Shown: positions 11,544 through 22,067 of the stretch, piece by piece | How the letters are laid out: each line of letters begins with the position of its first letter | How positions within the stretch are numbered: position 1 is the stretch's first letter | Assembly: GCA_905478845.1 (NCBI GenBank) | Contig: CAJQKG010000225.1 | Location: 1 to 33,174, forward strand | Direction of reading: 5' to 3' | DNA from: an uncultured Luminiphilus sp. | Lineage (GTDB): Bacteria; Pseudomonadota; Gammaproteobacteria; Pseudomonadales; Halieaceae | Length of the DNA: 33,174 bases | Notes under the pieces: model-generated | The model's database searches: none | Seen by the model: the letters and a program-made list of their open reading frames with translations, nothing else | Told to the model about the DNA's origin: nothing | Made by a program: the position numbers and the translations under genes

Positions 11544-12082
11544 TTCCCAAGCCATTTTTGTGCGGTGCCAGCAACCGTTGCCCGCTCTACAATATCGATG
11601 CGCAAATCTGAACACAGTGCTTCAAAATCCTTGACCGTACAAAAATGAATGTTAGGGGTGTCATACCAACTCAGAGGCATCGCCTTAGAGACAGGCATAT
11701 GACCTTTTAATCCGAGATGTGTCCGACAGCTCCAGTGCCCAAAATTAGGAAAAGAGACGATCGCTTCTTCCCCAATATCTACCATACGCTCTAAGGCGAG
11801 GTGCGGATGCGTCAGCTCTTGTAAGGCATGGGTGAGTATCACCACATTAAACCGCGAGAGGGTAAAGCAGTTCAGGCCTTCGTTGATGTCTTCTTGAATG
11901 ACGTCGAGACCTTTGCTCACCGCCAAAACAAGGTTGTCAGGATCAATATCGACCCCGACGCCTACTGCCCCTCGTTCTTCGCAAAGACGCTTTAAAAACG
12001 CGCCATCACCGCAACCAAGATCCAGTACTTTGCTGCCCAGTGGGACCCACCCTAACACCGTATTCAGATCGAGACGATTCAT
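11483..12082 (-). CDS. metW: Methionine biosynthesis protein MetW
   Basis: [20 protein letters not shown]..., [36 protein letters not shown] overlap with the metX stop. Confidence 0.95.
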   Translation of the reverse strand: MNRLDLNTVLGWVPLGSKVLDLGCGDGAFLKRLCEERGAVGVGVDIDPDNLVLAVSKGLDVIQEDINEGLNCFTLSRFNVVILTHALQELTHPHLALERMVDIGEEAIVSFPNFGHWSCRTHLGLKGHMPVSKAMPLSWYDTPNIHFCTVKDFEALCSDLRIDIVERATVAGTAQKWLGKWWPNLFASSAVYRIRRSAH

Positions 12083-13224
12083 GCTGGACCGACCCGCCGC
12101 ATCCACTGTGTTAACAATGCCTCATATGTCTCGTTGGGCAGCAGGAAACCGTCGTGGCCGTTGTCTGTTTCAATGTTGGCGTAGGTCACCGGTTTCCCGG
12201 CAGCCATCAGCGCATCGCGGATTTCAATGGAGCGGTGCGGGGGAAAGCGCCAGTCTGAACTGAAAGACAACACCAGAAAGTCAGCGTGTGCTTTGTCGAG
12301 GGCGGCGGTGAGGTCACCGTGATCACCAACGGCTAAGTCAAACAGATCCAGCGCTCGTGTCATCAGCACATAGGTATTGGCGTCAAATTGAGCCGAAAAG
12401 CGTGTGCCTTGGTGTCGTAAATAGCTCTCTACTTGGAACACCCACTCGCTCTCCGCTTCAGGCGTAAAACTGCCTTCTCTGAGCTCTCGGCCAAAGCGGT
12501 CGCTCATACCATCGGCAGACATGTAGGTGAGATGACCCACCATGCGGGCAAGCGCCACGCCGCGCGTCGGGATTGTGTCGTGGCTCAGGTAGTCGCCTTC
12601 GTACCAATCCGGGTCCGATAAAATGGCATGTCGGGCAATTTCATTAAAGGCAATATTCTGAGCGGTGAGCTTGGGCGCTGCGGCAAGTGCCACACAATGC
12701 TCAACCCATTCTGGATAATCGATGGCCCACTGCAGGGCCTGCATGCCACCGAGGCTACCACCGATGACCGCTGCCCAGCGCGATATTCCCAAGTGTTCTG
12801 CGAGCAGCTTTTGACTGCGAACCCAGTCTTGTACCTGTGGCTGGGGAAACTGGGCGCCCCATGGTTTGCCTGTTTCGGGGTTCACTGTATTGGGCCCCGT
12901 AGAGCCGTCACAACCGCCTAAATTGTTTGAGCACACGACGAATAATCGTCGTGTATCGATGGGTTTGCCTGGACCAATGGCGAGATCCCACCATCCGGGA
13001 CGCTGATCGTTGTCAGCATAAAAGCCCGCCGCGTGATGCGTACCAGACAGCGCATGACAAATGAGCACCGCATTATCGCCCGCCGCATTAAGCTCGCCAT
13101 AGGTCTCGTAGATTAGCTCGTGCTCAGCCAGTACAGCGCCGTTCGCTAACTGAAAAGCGGTCCCGAAACGCGCACGGCAGGGACTGACGAGTCCGACACT
13201 GTTGTGCGCTCCGCTAGCCGGCAT
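12079..13224 (-). CDS. metX: Homoserine O-acyltransferase (MetX)
   Basis: [55 protein letters not shown]. Confidence 0.95.
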   Translation of the reverse strand: MPASGAHNSVGLVSPCRARFGTAFQLANGAVLAEHELIYETYGELNAAGDNAVLICHALSGTHHAAGFYADNDQRPGWWDLAIGPGKPIDTRRLFVVCSNNLGGCDGSTGPNTVNPETGKPWGAQFPQPQVQDWVRSQKLLAEHLGISRWAAVIGGSLGGMQALQWAIDYPEWVEHCVALAAAPKLTAQNIAFNEIARHAILSDPDWYEGDYLSHDTIPTRGVALARMVGHLTYMSADGMSDRFGRELREGSFTPEAESEWVFQVESYLRHQGTRFSAQFDANTYVLMTRALDLFDLAVGDHGDLTAALDKAHADFLVLSFSSDWRFPPHRSIEIRDALMAAGKPVTYANIETDNGHDGFLLPNETYEALLTQWMRRVGPA

Positions 13225-13227
13225 GGT

Positions 13228-13821
13228 TCACAGTCCAACGACCAAGTTAGGGGGAAGTGACAGCGCGACTGCCGCGTGTCGTAAACCGATTTGCACGATG
13301 TTGATGGTGACGAAGAGCAAAATCGGTGAAAAGTCGATGCCGCCCATATTGGGCAGCAACGCGCGAAAAGGGGACATAATGGGTTCGGCAATTTGCCTAA
13401 TCAGCTCGATAGCAGGATGCTGGCTACTGGCGGCTACCCAACTGATGATGATCATGGCAATGAGCACAAAAAAGGTCAGATTAGTGACCAATCCGAGTAC
13501 ACCAATGATGCCCCAGCCGACTAACGTCAGGGGGTTGGGCAAACTCCACCGCTCTCCGACTAGCCAGGCGATGCCCAGCAAAATGACAATTTGGATCAGG
13601 ACCGCCATCACCAAGACAGCCCAATCAATGCGTCCCTTTGCCGGGAGCACGCCACGCAGCGGTGCGAGTAAGGGGTTAGTGATTTTGACAATGAGCTGGG
13701 AAATCGGATTATAAAAATTGGCTCGCGATGCATGCAACATACCGCGCAACGCGATCAGCGTCAGTAACAAGGTTCCCAGATTCTGGATGAGATAAAGCGC
13801 CATTTCTGTTCCTGCGGTCAT
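13228..13821 (-). CDS. YggT family integral membrane protein
   Basis: Two YggT repeats, NFYNPISQLIVKITNPLLAPLRGVLP and LIRQIAEPIMSPFRALLPNMGGIDFSPI; start at 13821 or 13803. Confidence 0.92.
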   Translation of the reverse strand: MTAGTEMALYLIQNLGTLLLTLIALRGMLHASRANFYNPISQLIVKITNPLLAPLRGVLPAKGRIDWAVLVMAVLIQIVILLGIAWLVGERWSLPNPLTLVGWGIIGVLGLVTNLTFFVLIAMIIISWVAASSQHPAIELIRQIAEPIMSPFRALLPNMGGIDFSPILLFVTINIVQIGLRHAAVALSLPPNLVVGL

Positions 13822-13822
13822 A

Positions 13823-14638
13823 TCAGCCAAACTCCTCACCTAGCGTTCTTGCTCGTTCAGCACAAGCTTGAACGGCGTGGGTGATTATCTCGTCGAATTG
13901 GTGGGACTGTAAGGCTAATAGTGCCTGTTCTGTCGTGCCGCCCGGGCTCGTGACATTTTCCCGCAGCGTTGAGATAGGCAGTTCAGAGCGCTCGGCGAGC
14001 TCCGCCGCACCGATAGCGGTTTGCAGCGTTAAAGCTACTGCGGTTTTCTGATCTAGCCCCAGATCCATACCGGCAGCAACAATGGCCTCTATGAGCGCAA
14101 AGAAGTAGGCAGGGCCACTGCCCGATACGGCGGTGACGGCATCGAGCAGTGCCTCCGAGGGCACCCACGCGGTCATACCCACCGCGTTAGTCACTTGTTC
14201 AGCCAACGCGCGATGTGTGTCGTTGGCTTGTGCTGTTGCGAAGAGGCCACTAGCCCCTTTACCTATCATGGCGGGCGTATTGGGCATGCAACGAATGACC
14301 GGAACGCTGGGATCGACAGCCGCCTGTAGGGAGGCAATTGGAATGCCCGCCGCAATCGACAAAATGGCGGTATTGGCTCCAATCTGGTCTCGCACCGCCG
14401 CTAAGGCGTCTGCTGCGACTTGTGGTTTGACCGCGACGACCACCAGATCAGCACCGATAAAAATGTGCTGAGGCGAGGTGTCGAGCTGAGACAATCCGAG
14501 AGATCGGAGTCGTGATAACGCGGCCTCGCTCGGGTCGCTAGCGCGTAACTGTGATGGCTCGAAGCCATTGGCCAGTAGGCCATTGATCATGGCGCTGGCC
14601 ATATTGCCGGCGCCTAGGAATGCTATTTGAGGCGACAT
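13823..14638 (-). CDS. proC: Pyrroline-5-carboxylate reductase
   Basis: IAFLGAGNMASAMINGLLANG, RCMPNTPAMIGKGASGLFA, VSGSGPAYFFALIEAI, TSPGGTTEQALLAL. Confidence 0.97.
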   Translation of the reverse strand: MSPQIAFLGAGNMASAMINGLLANGFEPSQLRASDPSEAALSRLRSLGLSQLDTSPQHIFIGADLVVVAVKPQVAADALAAVRDQIGANTAILSIAAGIPIASLQAAVDPSVPVIRCMPNTPAMIGKGASGLFATAQANDTHRALAEQVTNAVGMTAWVPSEALLDAVTAVSGSGPAYFFALIEAIVAAGMDLGLDQKTAVALTLQTAIGAAELAERSELPISTLRENVTSPGGTTEQALLALQSHQFDEIITHAVQACAERARTLGEEFG

Positions 14639-14667
14639 AGGGTGAGGAGTATCCGTGAAGAACGAGT

Positions 14668-15360
14668 TTAATTATACCGCGCGCCAAAAATATCTGTGCC
14701 GACTCTGACTAAATCCGATCCTTCGGCAATAGCGGCCTCCAAATCGCTGGACATTCCCATCGACAATATCGTCAATTTTGGATTGTGGCCGATAAGACTT
14801 TGTTGAATGGCGCGCAACTGACGAAAAGGCACTCGCTGGGCGGCGGGTTCGGCACTGGGTGCGGGAATTGTCATCAGACCCCCTAGTTGCAGATTGGGGA
14901 GCGCTTCCACCGCATCAATAAGCGCTTTGAGTCCATCAGGTTGTACCCCCGATTTACTCGCTTCATCGGATGTTTTGACTTGCAGGAGCACCTTCAGCGG
15001 ACCCTTGCCAGGGGGGCGCTGATCGTTGAGACGTTGCGCTATCTTGAGCCGGTCTAGGCTATGCACCCAGTCACTGAACTCTGCAATCAGACCCGTTTTA
15101 TTGCTCTGAATGGGCCCAATGAAGTGCCATTTCAAGCCTAAGTCAGAGAGCTGAGCGGCTTTTTCGGCCATTTCTTGGGCGTAGTTCTCCCCAAAATCTG
15201 TCAGGCCCGCTTGGTGCGCCCAACGGATGAGCTCAGATGTTTTCTTTTTGCTGACAGCCAATAACGACACTGCCCCGATCGCCCGGTCTGCAGCGCATTC
15301 TGCCGCACGAATACGCCGGTTGATTTCTGATATATTGTGACGCAAGTCTGTCGGTGTCAT
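14668..15360 (-). CDS. yggS: PLP homeostasis protein, YggS family
   Basis: LLAVSKKKTSELIRWAHQAGLTDFGENYAQE, WHFIGPIQSNK, LSMGMSSDLEAAIAEGSDLVRVGTDIFG; internal Met start preferred. Confidence 0.94.
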   Translation of the reverse strand: MTPTDLRHNISEINRRIRAAECAADRAIGAVSLLAVSKKKTSELIRWAHQAGLTDFGENYAQEMAEKAAQLSDLGLKWHFIGPIQSNKTGLIAEFSDWVHSLDRLKIAQRLNDQRPPGKGPLKVLLQVKTSDEASKSGVQPDGLKALIDAVEALPNLQLGGLMTIPAPSAEPAAQRVPFRQLRAIQQSLIGHNPKLTILSMGMSSDLEAAIAEGSDLVRVGTDIFGARYN

Positions 15361-15421
15361 GCCAGCATCATAAGGAAATTGATGCGCCATGTGTTAGTCC
15401 GACGCGATAGGAGACTATGAT

Positions 15422-16462
15422 ATGGATATCACAGAGTTACTGGCTTTTGGCGTACAACAAGGTGCCTCGGATCTGCATCTTTCAGCCGGGCTTCCGCCCA
15501 TGATTCGCGTAGATGGTGATATCAGGCGGGTCAACTTACCGCCTCAAACCCCGACCGAAGTCCAAGCCTTAATTTACGACATCATGAATGATCGTCAGCG
15601 GAACGAGTTTGAGGAGCGTCTGGAAACGGATTTTTCTTTTGAGCTACCCGATGTCGCGCGCTTTCGCGTCAATGCCTTTGTTCAAAATCGCGGTGCCGGC
15701 GCGGTGTTTCGCACGATCCCGTCAGAGGTTTTGACGATGGAGATGCTTGGGATGGGCCAGACTTTTCGAGACATCTCAATGCTGCCAAGAGGCTTAGTGT
15801 TAGTGACAGGCCCGACCGGCTCCGGAAAATCCACCACGCTCGCCGCCATGATCGACTATGTCAATGCAAACCGTTACGACCATATTCTTACCATTGAAGA
15901 TCCGATTGAATTTGTTCACGAAAGCAAACGGTGCTTGATTAATCAGCGAGAGGTTCATCGTGATACGTTGGGATTTTCTGAAGCGCTGCGTTCGGCGCTG
16001 CGTGAAGACCCTGACATTATTTTGGTGGGCGAACTGCGAGATCTAGAAACGATCCGTTTGGCGCTGACAGCCGCTGAGACCGGTCATTTGGTCTTTGGCA
16101 CACTCCATACCACTTCAGCGGCAAAGACGATTGATCGCATCGTCGATGTCTTCCCCGGGGAAGAAAAAGCGATGGTGCGTTCGATGTTGTCAGAATCTCT
16201 ACAAGCGGTGATTTCTCAAACCTTGCTGAAGCGCAGTCAAGGCGGGCGTATTGCGGCACACGAGATCATGCGCGGTACTGCGGCGATCCGAAATCTGATC
16301 CGCGAAGATAAAGTAGCTCAAATGTATTCGGCCATTCAAACGGGGCAATCCATTGGCATGCAAACGATGGATCAATGTTTGCAAGCGTTGGTTCAAAAGA
16401 GACTGATTACTGCCGAGATAGCGCGCGAAAAGGCGCGTCAGCCAGAGGGTATTATTGGCTGA
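15422..16462 (+). CDS. pilT: Type IV pilus retraction ATPase
   Basis: MDITELLAFGVQQGASDLHLSAGLPPMIRVDGDIRR, GPTGSGKSTTLAAMIDY, LREDPDIILVGELRDLETIRLALTAAETGHLVFGTLHT. Confidence 0.97.
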   Translation: MDITELLAFGVQQGASDLHLSAGLPPMIRVDGDIRRVNLPPQTPTEVQALIYDIMNDRQRNEFEERLETDFSFELPDVARFRVNAFVQNRGAGAVFRTIPSEVLTMEMLGMGQTFRDISMLPRGLVLVTGPTGSGKSTTLAAMIDYVNANRYDHILTIEDPIEFVHESKRCLINQREVHRDTLGFSEALRSALREDPDIILVGELRDLETIRLALTAAETGHLVFGTLHTTSAAKTIDRIVDVFPGEEKAMVRSMLSESLQAVISQTLLKRSQGGRIAAHEIMRGTAAIRNLIREDKVAQMYSAIQTGQSIGMQTMDQCLQALVQKRLITAEIAREKARQPEGIIG

Positions 16463-16875
16463 TCATTGAGCCAAGTGGTGAGGATGATGGCCGCCGCTTT
16501 GTCGTCGATCGGATCGGTGACGAAATTACCGCGATGTCCTGCCGCGAATGCGTCAGCCTTTGCTTCTCTGCTGGATAACCTCTCGTCCACTAATACAACG
16601 GGCAATCTTAGGCGGCCTTCAAGTTGCCGGGAGAATTTAGTCGCTCGCCGACTTAGCTCACTTTCTGAGCCGTCCATGTTAATAGGCAAGCCAACAAGTA
16701 GGCGGTTTGGTCGCCACTCCTCGGAGAGCGCGATGATCGATGGCCAGTGTGGCACGCCCTCTTTTGCCGACACTACCGTGAGTGGCTCAGCGGTTCGCGA
16801 TAGCGTATTTCCGACTGCCACGCCCATATTCCGCAGCCCAAAATCGATCGCCATGATCGTTTCGTACTTTGGCAT
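16438..16875 (-). CDS. ruvX: Holliday junction resolvase-like / pre-16S rRNA nuclease
   Basis: MAIDFGLRNMGVAVGNTL, VGLPINMDGSESE, VVLVDERLSSREA; 3' end overlaps pilT by 25 bp. Confidence 0.95.
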   Translation of the reverse strand: MPKYETIMAIDFGLRNMGVAVGNTLSRTAEPLTVVSAKEGVPHWPSIIALSEEWRPNRLLVGLPINMDGSESELSRRATKFSRQLEGRLRLPVVLVDERLSSREAKADAFAAGHRGNFVTDPIDDKAAAIILTTWLNDQPIIPSG

Positions 16876-16877
16876 CG

Positions 16878-17426
16878 TTAAGCGTGTCCTGCGCTGGCGG
16901 TGAGTAGATCGATATCAATTCCTAGCTTGTGCCCGGCTGCTGCCAGTTTTTTTGACGTGTCTAAATGAAACAGCGTACGCCGATCTGCCTCAACGGTTAA
17001 CCAGCTATTATCCGCTATCTCTGCTTCGAGCTGTCCTGGCGCCCACCCTGCGTAGCCCAAAGCCACGAGAAATTCTTGTGGTCCCTCGCCCATTGCCAGC
17101 GCACATAGCATATCGCGCGACGTTGTCAGACTGATGTCGTGGCAAACGGCCCGACTCCCTTGCCACTCGCCTGCGGCACCGTGCAACACGAACCCATGGT
17201 CGCTCCTGATCGGGCCCCCTGCCAAAATACGGTGATTGGGGGTCTTGGGCGCTGCCGGTATGGTGAGGTGTTGCAGCATCTCGATGAAGGTGAGATCGAG
17301 TCGCTGATTCACGACGATGCCCATTGCGCCGCGCTCATCATGACGGCATAGGTAGGTGAGCGATCGATTAAAAAAACCGCGGTGGATGGCCGGTGTGGCG
17401 ATTAAGAAGTGACCACGCAGCGTCAT
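16878..17426 (-). CDS. YqgE/AlgH family protein
   Basis: LRGHFLIATPAIHRGFFNRSLTYLCRHDERGAMGIVVNQRLDLTF, GGPIRSDHGFVLH, LGYAGWAPGQLEAEI; start moved to MTLRGHFL. Confidence 0.93.
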   Translation of the reverse strand: MTLRGHFLIATPAIHRGFFNRSLTYLCRHDERGAMGIVVNQRLDLTFIEMLQHLTIPAAPKTPNHRILAGGPIRSDHGFVLHGAAGEWQGSRAVCHDISLTTSRDMLCALAMGEGPQEFLVALGYAGWAPGQLEAEIADNSWLTVEADRRTLFHLDTSKKLAAAGHKLGIDIDLLTASAGHA

Positions 17427-17463
17427 AAGGGCGGCTGGCCTATCAACGGTGGGGTCAGCTCGT

Positions 17464-18426
17464 TCAGGTTGCAGATCCTTTGGCAACATGAGCCTGAACA
17501 ACATCGAGTAGTTGGCCTGCAATATCAAGTCCTGACTCGGCCTCTATTTCTCTGAGACAAGTTGGGCTGGTGACATTGATTTCAGTGAGGTAGTCGCCAA
17601 TTACATCGAGCCCCACAAAAAAAAGTCCCCGGGCTTTAAGAGCAGGCCCCACTTGTTCTGCTATCCATCGATCATGATCCGATAGCGGTTGCACTCGTCC
17701 GGAGCCGCCTGCTGCTAAGTTGCCGCGACTCTCTCCCGCCAGTGGCACACGGGCAAGGCAGAAAGGGACGGGCTCTCCGTTGATCATTAAGATCCGTTTA
17801 TCGCCGTCACTGATAGCGGGCAAATAGCGTTGTGCCATGATCGTTTGCGCGCCTGAGAGGGTCAGGGTTTCCAAGATGACACTGAGATTGGGATCCTCCT
17901 TGCGGGCCCGAAAAATAGCGCTACCCCCCATGCCATCCAGCGGTTTAAAAATGACATCGTCGTGCTCTGCATGGAAGGCGCGAAGTGTGGCCATATCCCG
18001 ACTGACCAGTAGCGGTGGGCAGCAGTCTGGAAACTCGGTAGCAAATAACTTTTCATTACAATCTCTTAGGCTCTGGCAACGATTGACGATCAGGGTGCCT
18101 TTTCTTTCTGCTCGCTCGAGCAAATAAGTGGCGTAGATATATTCAAGATCAAACGGGGGGTCTTTTCGCATTAGGCAAATATCGAGCTCACTGAGCGAGA
18201 TGTCTTGGGGCTCTTCCAGTTCATACCAACGCGAAGCGTCCCGATAGACGCTTAGGGATTGCGCGCGAGCCATCGGTTCGTCTCCGCTGAGGTAGAGGCC
18301 GTCAGGTTCAATATAAAATAATGACCACCCTCGATCCTGTGCAGCCCAAAGCAGTCCTAAAGTGGTATCTTTTTTAAAGTTGATAGAACTGATGGGGTCC
18401 ATGACGACGCCGAGGTTGAGACTCAT
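17464..18426 (-). CDS. gshB: Glutathione synthetase
   Basis: VVMDPISSINFKKDTTLGLLWAAQDRGW, MRKDPPFDLEYIYATYLLE, KPLDGMGGSAIF, FVGLDVIGDYLTEINVTSPT. Confidence 0.97.
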   Translation of the reverse strand: MSLNLGVVMDPISSINFKKDTTLGLLWAAQDRGWSLFYIEPDGLYLSGDEPMARAQSLSVYRDASRWYELEEPQDISLSELDICLMRKDPPFDLEYIYATYLLERAERKGTLIVNRCQSLRDCNEKLFATEFPDCCPPLLVSRDMATLRAFHAEHDDVIFKPLDGMGGSAIFRARKEDPNLSVILETLTLSGAQTIMAQRYLPAISDGDKRILMINGEPVPFCLARVPLAGESRGNLAAGGSGRVQPLSDHDRWIAEQVGPALKARGLFFVGLDVIGDYLTEINVTSPTCLREIEAESGLDIAGQLLDVVQAHVAKGSAT

Positions 18427-18534
18427 TTCAGGATCCTTTTAGGGCGAGTGCCACTATCTTGCGATTCGCAGTGAATCCCCGCAAGCTCCCCGGACAGCGA
18501 AGACCGAGAATTTTTGATAGGGGTTTAATGCATT

Positions 18535-19812
18535 ATGGATGGTTTTTTTGTCGTCGTCGCCTGTGTCAGTCTGCTGTGCGCAATCGCAGCAGTGTTGCGG
18601 GTGCGGGCAATTGGCTGGGCAGTGTGGTTGTGGTTTTTTGTCGGGTGGATCACGGGCGAGCTCGCCATTTGGTGTATTGGGGTGCAACTGGTTTTTGTGG
18701 CTGCCTGGGTGCTGATCGCAGGGACAGACACGGCGGGCTTTAGCTGGGGCCTATCGTTTTTTCTCGCTACCTGGGTGTTGTTGGCAGTCTTTTTGCGAGA
18801 CGCATTTGACGCAGGCGCCATTTTCAGCCGATCACTTCGAATGGCATTAGGTGTAGGTTTTCTGGAGCAAATACCCCTGTCGCGGCGCGCGAAAATCACG
18901 AATCAGCTGCACAGTAAAGAGTGGCAGTGGCCGTTTCGATTCAAACGCCCTGGTGTGCGTTATGTTCGCAATCTCCCCTATGCTGAGTCGGGCAAGCGCG
19001 GCTTATTAGACGTTTATGTGCCGGTGGCCGCTGGTGAGCGTCGCCCCGTATTATTGCAAGTGCATGGTGGGGCGTGGATGGTGGGCCACAAGTCGGAGCA
19101 GGGGCAACCCCTTTTGCATCGCATGGTGGAATCCGGGTGGGTGGGGGTGTCGATCAATTATCGCCTCGCACCACGATCTGCTTTTCCCGCACAAATACTG
19201 GATGTTAAAAAAGCGATTGCCTGGGTCAAGGCGAATATTGCTGAGTATGGCGGTGACCCCAATTTTATTGTGGTGACAGGCGGCTCTGCCGGCGGACATC
19301 TGTCGTTATTAGCGGGTTTGACGCCGAGCCATGCGGATTGGCAGACGGGTTTTGAACACATTGATACGGCGGTTCAAGGCGTTTTGGCGCTATACCCCGT
19401 TGTGGATTTGACGAACCGTCACGGCATTCGACAGCAAGACAGCATGGATTCGTTTATTGCTCGGCGCATTATCCAGCAATCCCGCGAGGAGGCGCCGGGT
19501 ATTTATGAGGATGGTTCGCCGATCTCTTGGCTGCATCGCCCGGGCATAGCCGAGTCGGCGCCACCGATATTCATTGTTCAAGGCACGCATGATTCATTGG
19601 TCTGGGTAGAAGAGGTGAGACGATTTGTTGCGGAATTCAGCCCCATTGCAGCGGCGCCTGTGGTGTATGCAGAATTGCCTCGAGCGCAACACGCCTTTGA
19701 GATCTTCCATTCACCGAGGACCAGTCATTATTTAAATGCGGCAGCCTGCTGGCTCGAGTGGATTTGGGCACGACATCGTCAAGGCGAGCAGGATAGTGGC
19801 GCTGACCGCTGA
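18535..19812 (+). CDS. Membrane-anchored alpha/beta hydrolase (esterase/lipase, BD-FAE/HSL-like)
   Basis: About 95 aa hydrophobic N-terminus followed by HGGAW oxyanion-hole motif, INYRLAP, GGSAGGHLSLLAG nucleophile elbow, C-terminal GTHDSLVWVEE and QHAFEIF. Confidence 0.85.
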   Translation: MDGFFVVVACVSLLCAIAAVLRVRAIGWAVWLWFFVGWITGELAIWCIGVQLVFVAAWVLIAGTDTAGFSWGLSFFLATWVLLAVFLRDAFDAGAIFSRSLRMALGVGFLEQIPLSRRAKITNQLHSKEWQWPFRFKRPGVRYVRNLPYAESGKRGLLDVYVPVAAGERRPVLLQVHGGAWMVGHKSEQGQPLLHRMVESGWVGVSINYRLAPRSAFPAQILDVKKAIAWVKANIAEYGGDPNFIVVTGGSAGGHLSLLAGLTPSHADWQTGFEHIDTAVQGVLALYPVVDLTNRHGIRQQDSMDSFIARRIIQQSREEAPGIYEDGSPISWLHRPGIAESAPPIFIVQGTHDSLVWVEEVRRFVAEFSPIAAAPVVYAELPRAQHAFEIFHSPRTSHYLNAAACWLEWIWARHRQGEQDSGADR

Positions 19813-19847
19813 CCGCTCGTTGGCTGGGTTGTTGGCGCGCGCAGTGA

Positions 19848-20579
19848 TTACTGAGAGAGGTCACCCCATTGCGCGCCAATCACAGACAGCGCCACCACCG
19901 GTGCGGTCTCTGTCCTAAGAATGCGCGGTCCCAGCTGCCATGGCTGAAACTGATGCCGATCCGCTGCCGCCACCTCTTCATCCGTTAGGCCACCCTCGGG
20001 CCCGATGAGTAGTGCGACGGAATGGGGCTGGGTTGTAGGGAGTGGAGTACTTTGCGCGTCACACTGCAGCACCAGTTTGGTGTCGGCCACCGTTTCCGAC
20101 ACCCAGCGTGTCAGCAAGGTGGGCGCGTTAACGGTAGGGATATGCACCCGTCCGGATTGCTCGCAGGCACTTATGACGATCTGTTGCCAGTGAGCGAGCC
20201 GTTTTGCCAGTCGTTCTGTGGGGATCGTGAAATCGACCCGCGTGCTAAAGAGGGGCGAGATGGTGCTGACGCCAAGTTCAGTGGCTTTTTGAATGGCCCA
20301 ATCGAAACGATCACCCTTACTCAGACACAGTCCGAGGTGGGTCTGAAGTGAGGATTCAGTTTGTGGCGTGGTGATGGTACCGAGCTGCGCCGATACCGAG
20401 TGTCTGGTAATGGCTTTAATGGTTGCCGTACCTTGCTGTCCCTGACCATCGAATAGGATGACGGCGTCACCTGCCCGGGCACGGAGGACTTTGCCCAGAT
20501 ATTGTGCCGCACTCCCTTCTAAAACGACCTCGGTACCGACAAGTAGGGGTTGCTCTGAGAAAAGTCGAGGGGTACGCAT
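19848..20579 (-). CDS. rsmE: 16S rRNA (uracil1498-N3)-methyltransferase
   Basis: HLGLCLSKGDRFDWAIQKATELGVSTISPLFSTR, LLIGPEGGLTDEEV, GPRILRTETAPVVAL. Confidence 0.95.
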   Translation of the reverse strand: MRTPRLFSEQPLLVGTEVVLEGSAAQYLGKVLRARAGDAVILFDGQGQQGTATIKAITRHSVSAQLGTITTPQTESSLQTHLGLCLSKGDRFDWAIQKATELGVSTISPLFSTRVDFTIPTERLAKRLAHWQQIVISACEQSGRVHIPTVNAPTLLTRWVSETVADTKLVLQCDAQSTPLPTTQPHSVALLIGPEGGLTDEEVAAADRHQFQPWQLGPRILRTETAPVVALSVIGAQWGDLSQ

Positions 20580-20626
20580 GATAAAACCTTGATCATCCTT
20601 GCCCTATTCGCGAGAAACCCAGCGTG

Positions 20627-20661
20627 CCACCTAGGCGAGTGACTGTCATTCGCCTAGGTGG
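20627..20661 (-). other. Strong inverted repeat / hairpin 3' of ahcY
   Basis: CCACCTAGGCGA ... TCGCCTAGGTGG: perfect 12-bp arms around an 11-nt centre that can itself partly pair; starts 14 nt after the ahcY stop. No U-tract, so not called a Rho-independent terminator. Confidence 0.7.
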
Positions 20662-20675
20662 ATCGGATCGCTACC

Positions 20676-22067
20676 TTAATACTTATAGGAGTCCACTTTA
20701 AAGGGGCCGTTAACACCTACCCCAATGTAGTCGGCCTGCTTAGTCGTCAGCTGTGTCATGACCCCGCCGAAGCCCTGTACCATCAAAGCGGCGACCTGCT
20801 CATCAAGATGCTTAGGCAATACCTCGACTGCAATGGCGTCTTGGCGTGCGTCTTCTGGTAAGTCGGCAAACTTCTTTTCGTATAAGTGGATTTGCGCTAA
20901 CACCTGATTCGCGAAAGAGCCGTCCATGATACGTGAGGGGTGACCGGTAGCATTGCCCAAGTTAACCAGTCTCCCCTCTGACAGGAGCAAAAGGTGATCG
21001 TTGCGGTCGCTGTCGCGGATTATTTTATGCACTTGCGGCTTGATCTCTTCCCACTGCCATTCTGCACGCATGTAAGCGGTATCAATCTCATTGTCGAAGT
21101 GACCAATATTGCACACGACAGCCGTTGATTTCAGTGCACGTAGCATCGGTGCGGTGCAGACGTTGTAATTGCCCGTGGCAGTGACTAATAAGTCAGTGTT
21201 GGCGAGTAAATCGGCATTGACGCTGCCGTCTGTGCCGTCATCGACGCCGTTAACGAAGGGCGAGACCACCTCAAAACCATCCATGCACGCTTGCATCGCA
21301 CAAATGGGGTCGCATTCAGTGACGCGCACAATCATGCCTTCCTGACGAAGTGACTGAGCTGACCCTTTGCCAACGTCACCGTAACCGATGACGAGGGCGC
21401 GTTTGCCTGCTAGCAAGTGATCTAGGCCCCGCTTGATGGCATCGTTAAGGCTATGGCGGCAACCATACTTGTTGTCATTTTTCGATTTGGTGACCGCGTC
21501 GTTCACATTCACTGCGGGCACTTTGAGTTCGCCATTGGCGAGCATTTCATAGAGGCGATGGACGCCGGTTGTGGTTTCCTCCGTCACCCCATGAATGCGC
21601 TCAAGCATCTCCGGATATTGCTCGTGCAGCATGCCAGTGAGGTCCCCTCCATCATCGAGCACCATATTGGCGTCCCACGGTTTACCGTCTGCGAGAATGG
21701 TCTGCTCAATACACCATTCATATTCCTCTTCCGTTTCCCCTTTCCAGGCAAAAACAGGAATCCCTGCAGCAGCAACCGCTGCAGCCGCGTGATCTTGGGT
21801 AGAGAAAATGTTGCAGGATGACCACCGCACTTCAGCGCCGAGCGCGACCAGTGTCTCAATGAGCACGCCTGTCTGAATCGTCATATGGATACAGCCCAAA
21901 ATTTTAGCGCCGGCTAGTGGCTGCGCATCGCGATAATGCTCTCGCAGCGCAATCAGCGCGGGCATCTCGTTCTCGGCGATTTCCAGTTCACGTCGACCCC
22001 AATCGGCCAAGTGAATGTCCGCAACTTTATAATCAGCAAATACAGTTTGCTCAACAGCAGTGTTCAT
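20676..22067 (-). CDS. ahcY: Adenosylhomocysteinase (SAH hydrolase)
   Basis: [27 protein letters not shown]..., [15 protein letters not shown]-terminus [13 protein letters not shown]. Start at [14 protein letters not shown]; the track ORF starts 108 bp upstream inside metK. Confidence 0.97.
   Translation of the reverse strand: MNTAVEQTVFADYKVADIHLADWGRRELEIAENEMPALIALREHYRDAQPLAGAKILGCIHMTIQTGVLIETLVALGAEVRWSSCNIFSTQDHAAAAVAAAGIPVFAWKGETEEEYEWCIEQTILADGKPWDANMVLDDGGDLTGMLHEQYPEMLERIHGVTEETTTGVHRLYEMLANGELKVPAVNVNDAVTKSKNDNKYGCRHSLNDAIKRGLDHLLAGKRALVIGYGDVGKGSAQSLRQEGMIVRVTECDPICAMQACMDGFEVVSPFVNGVDDGTDGSVNADLLANTDLLVTATGNYNVCTAPMLRALKSTAVVCNIGHFDNEIDTAYMRAEWQWEEIKPQVHKIIRDSDRNDHLLLLSEGRLVNLGNATGHPSRIMDGSFANQVLAQIHLYEKKFADLPEDARQDAIAVEVLPKHLDEQVAALMVQGFGGVMTQLTTKQADYIGVGVNGPFKVDSYKY

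Noticed and set aside
19800-19816. Short tandem repeat gctgaccgctgaccgct at the hydrolase stop codon
   Set aside because: Only about two copies of 7 bp; no evidence of function.
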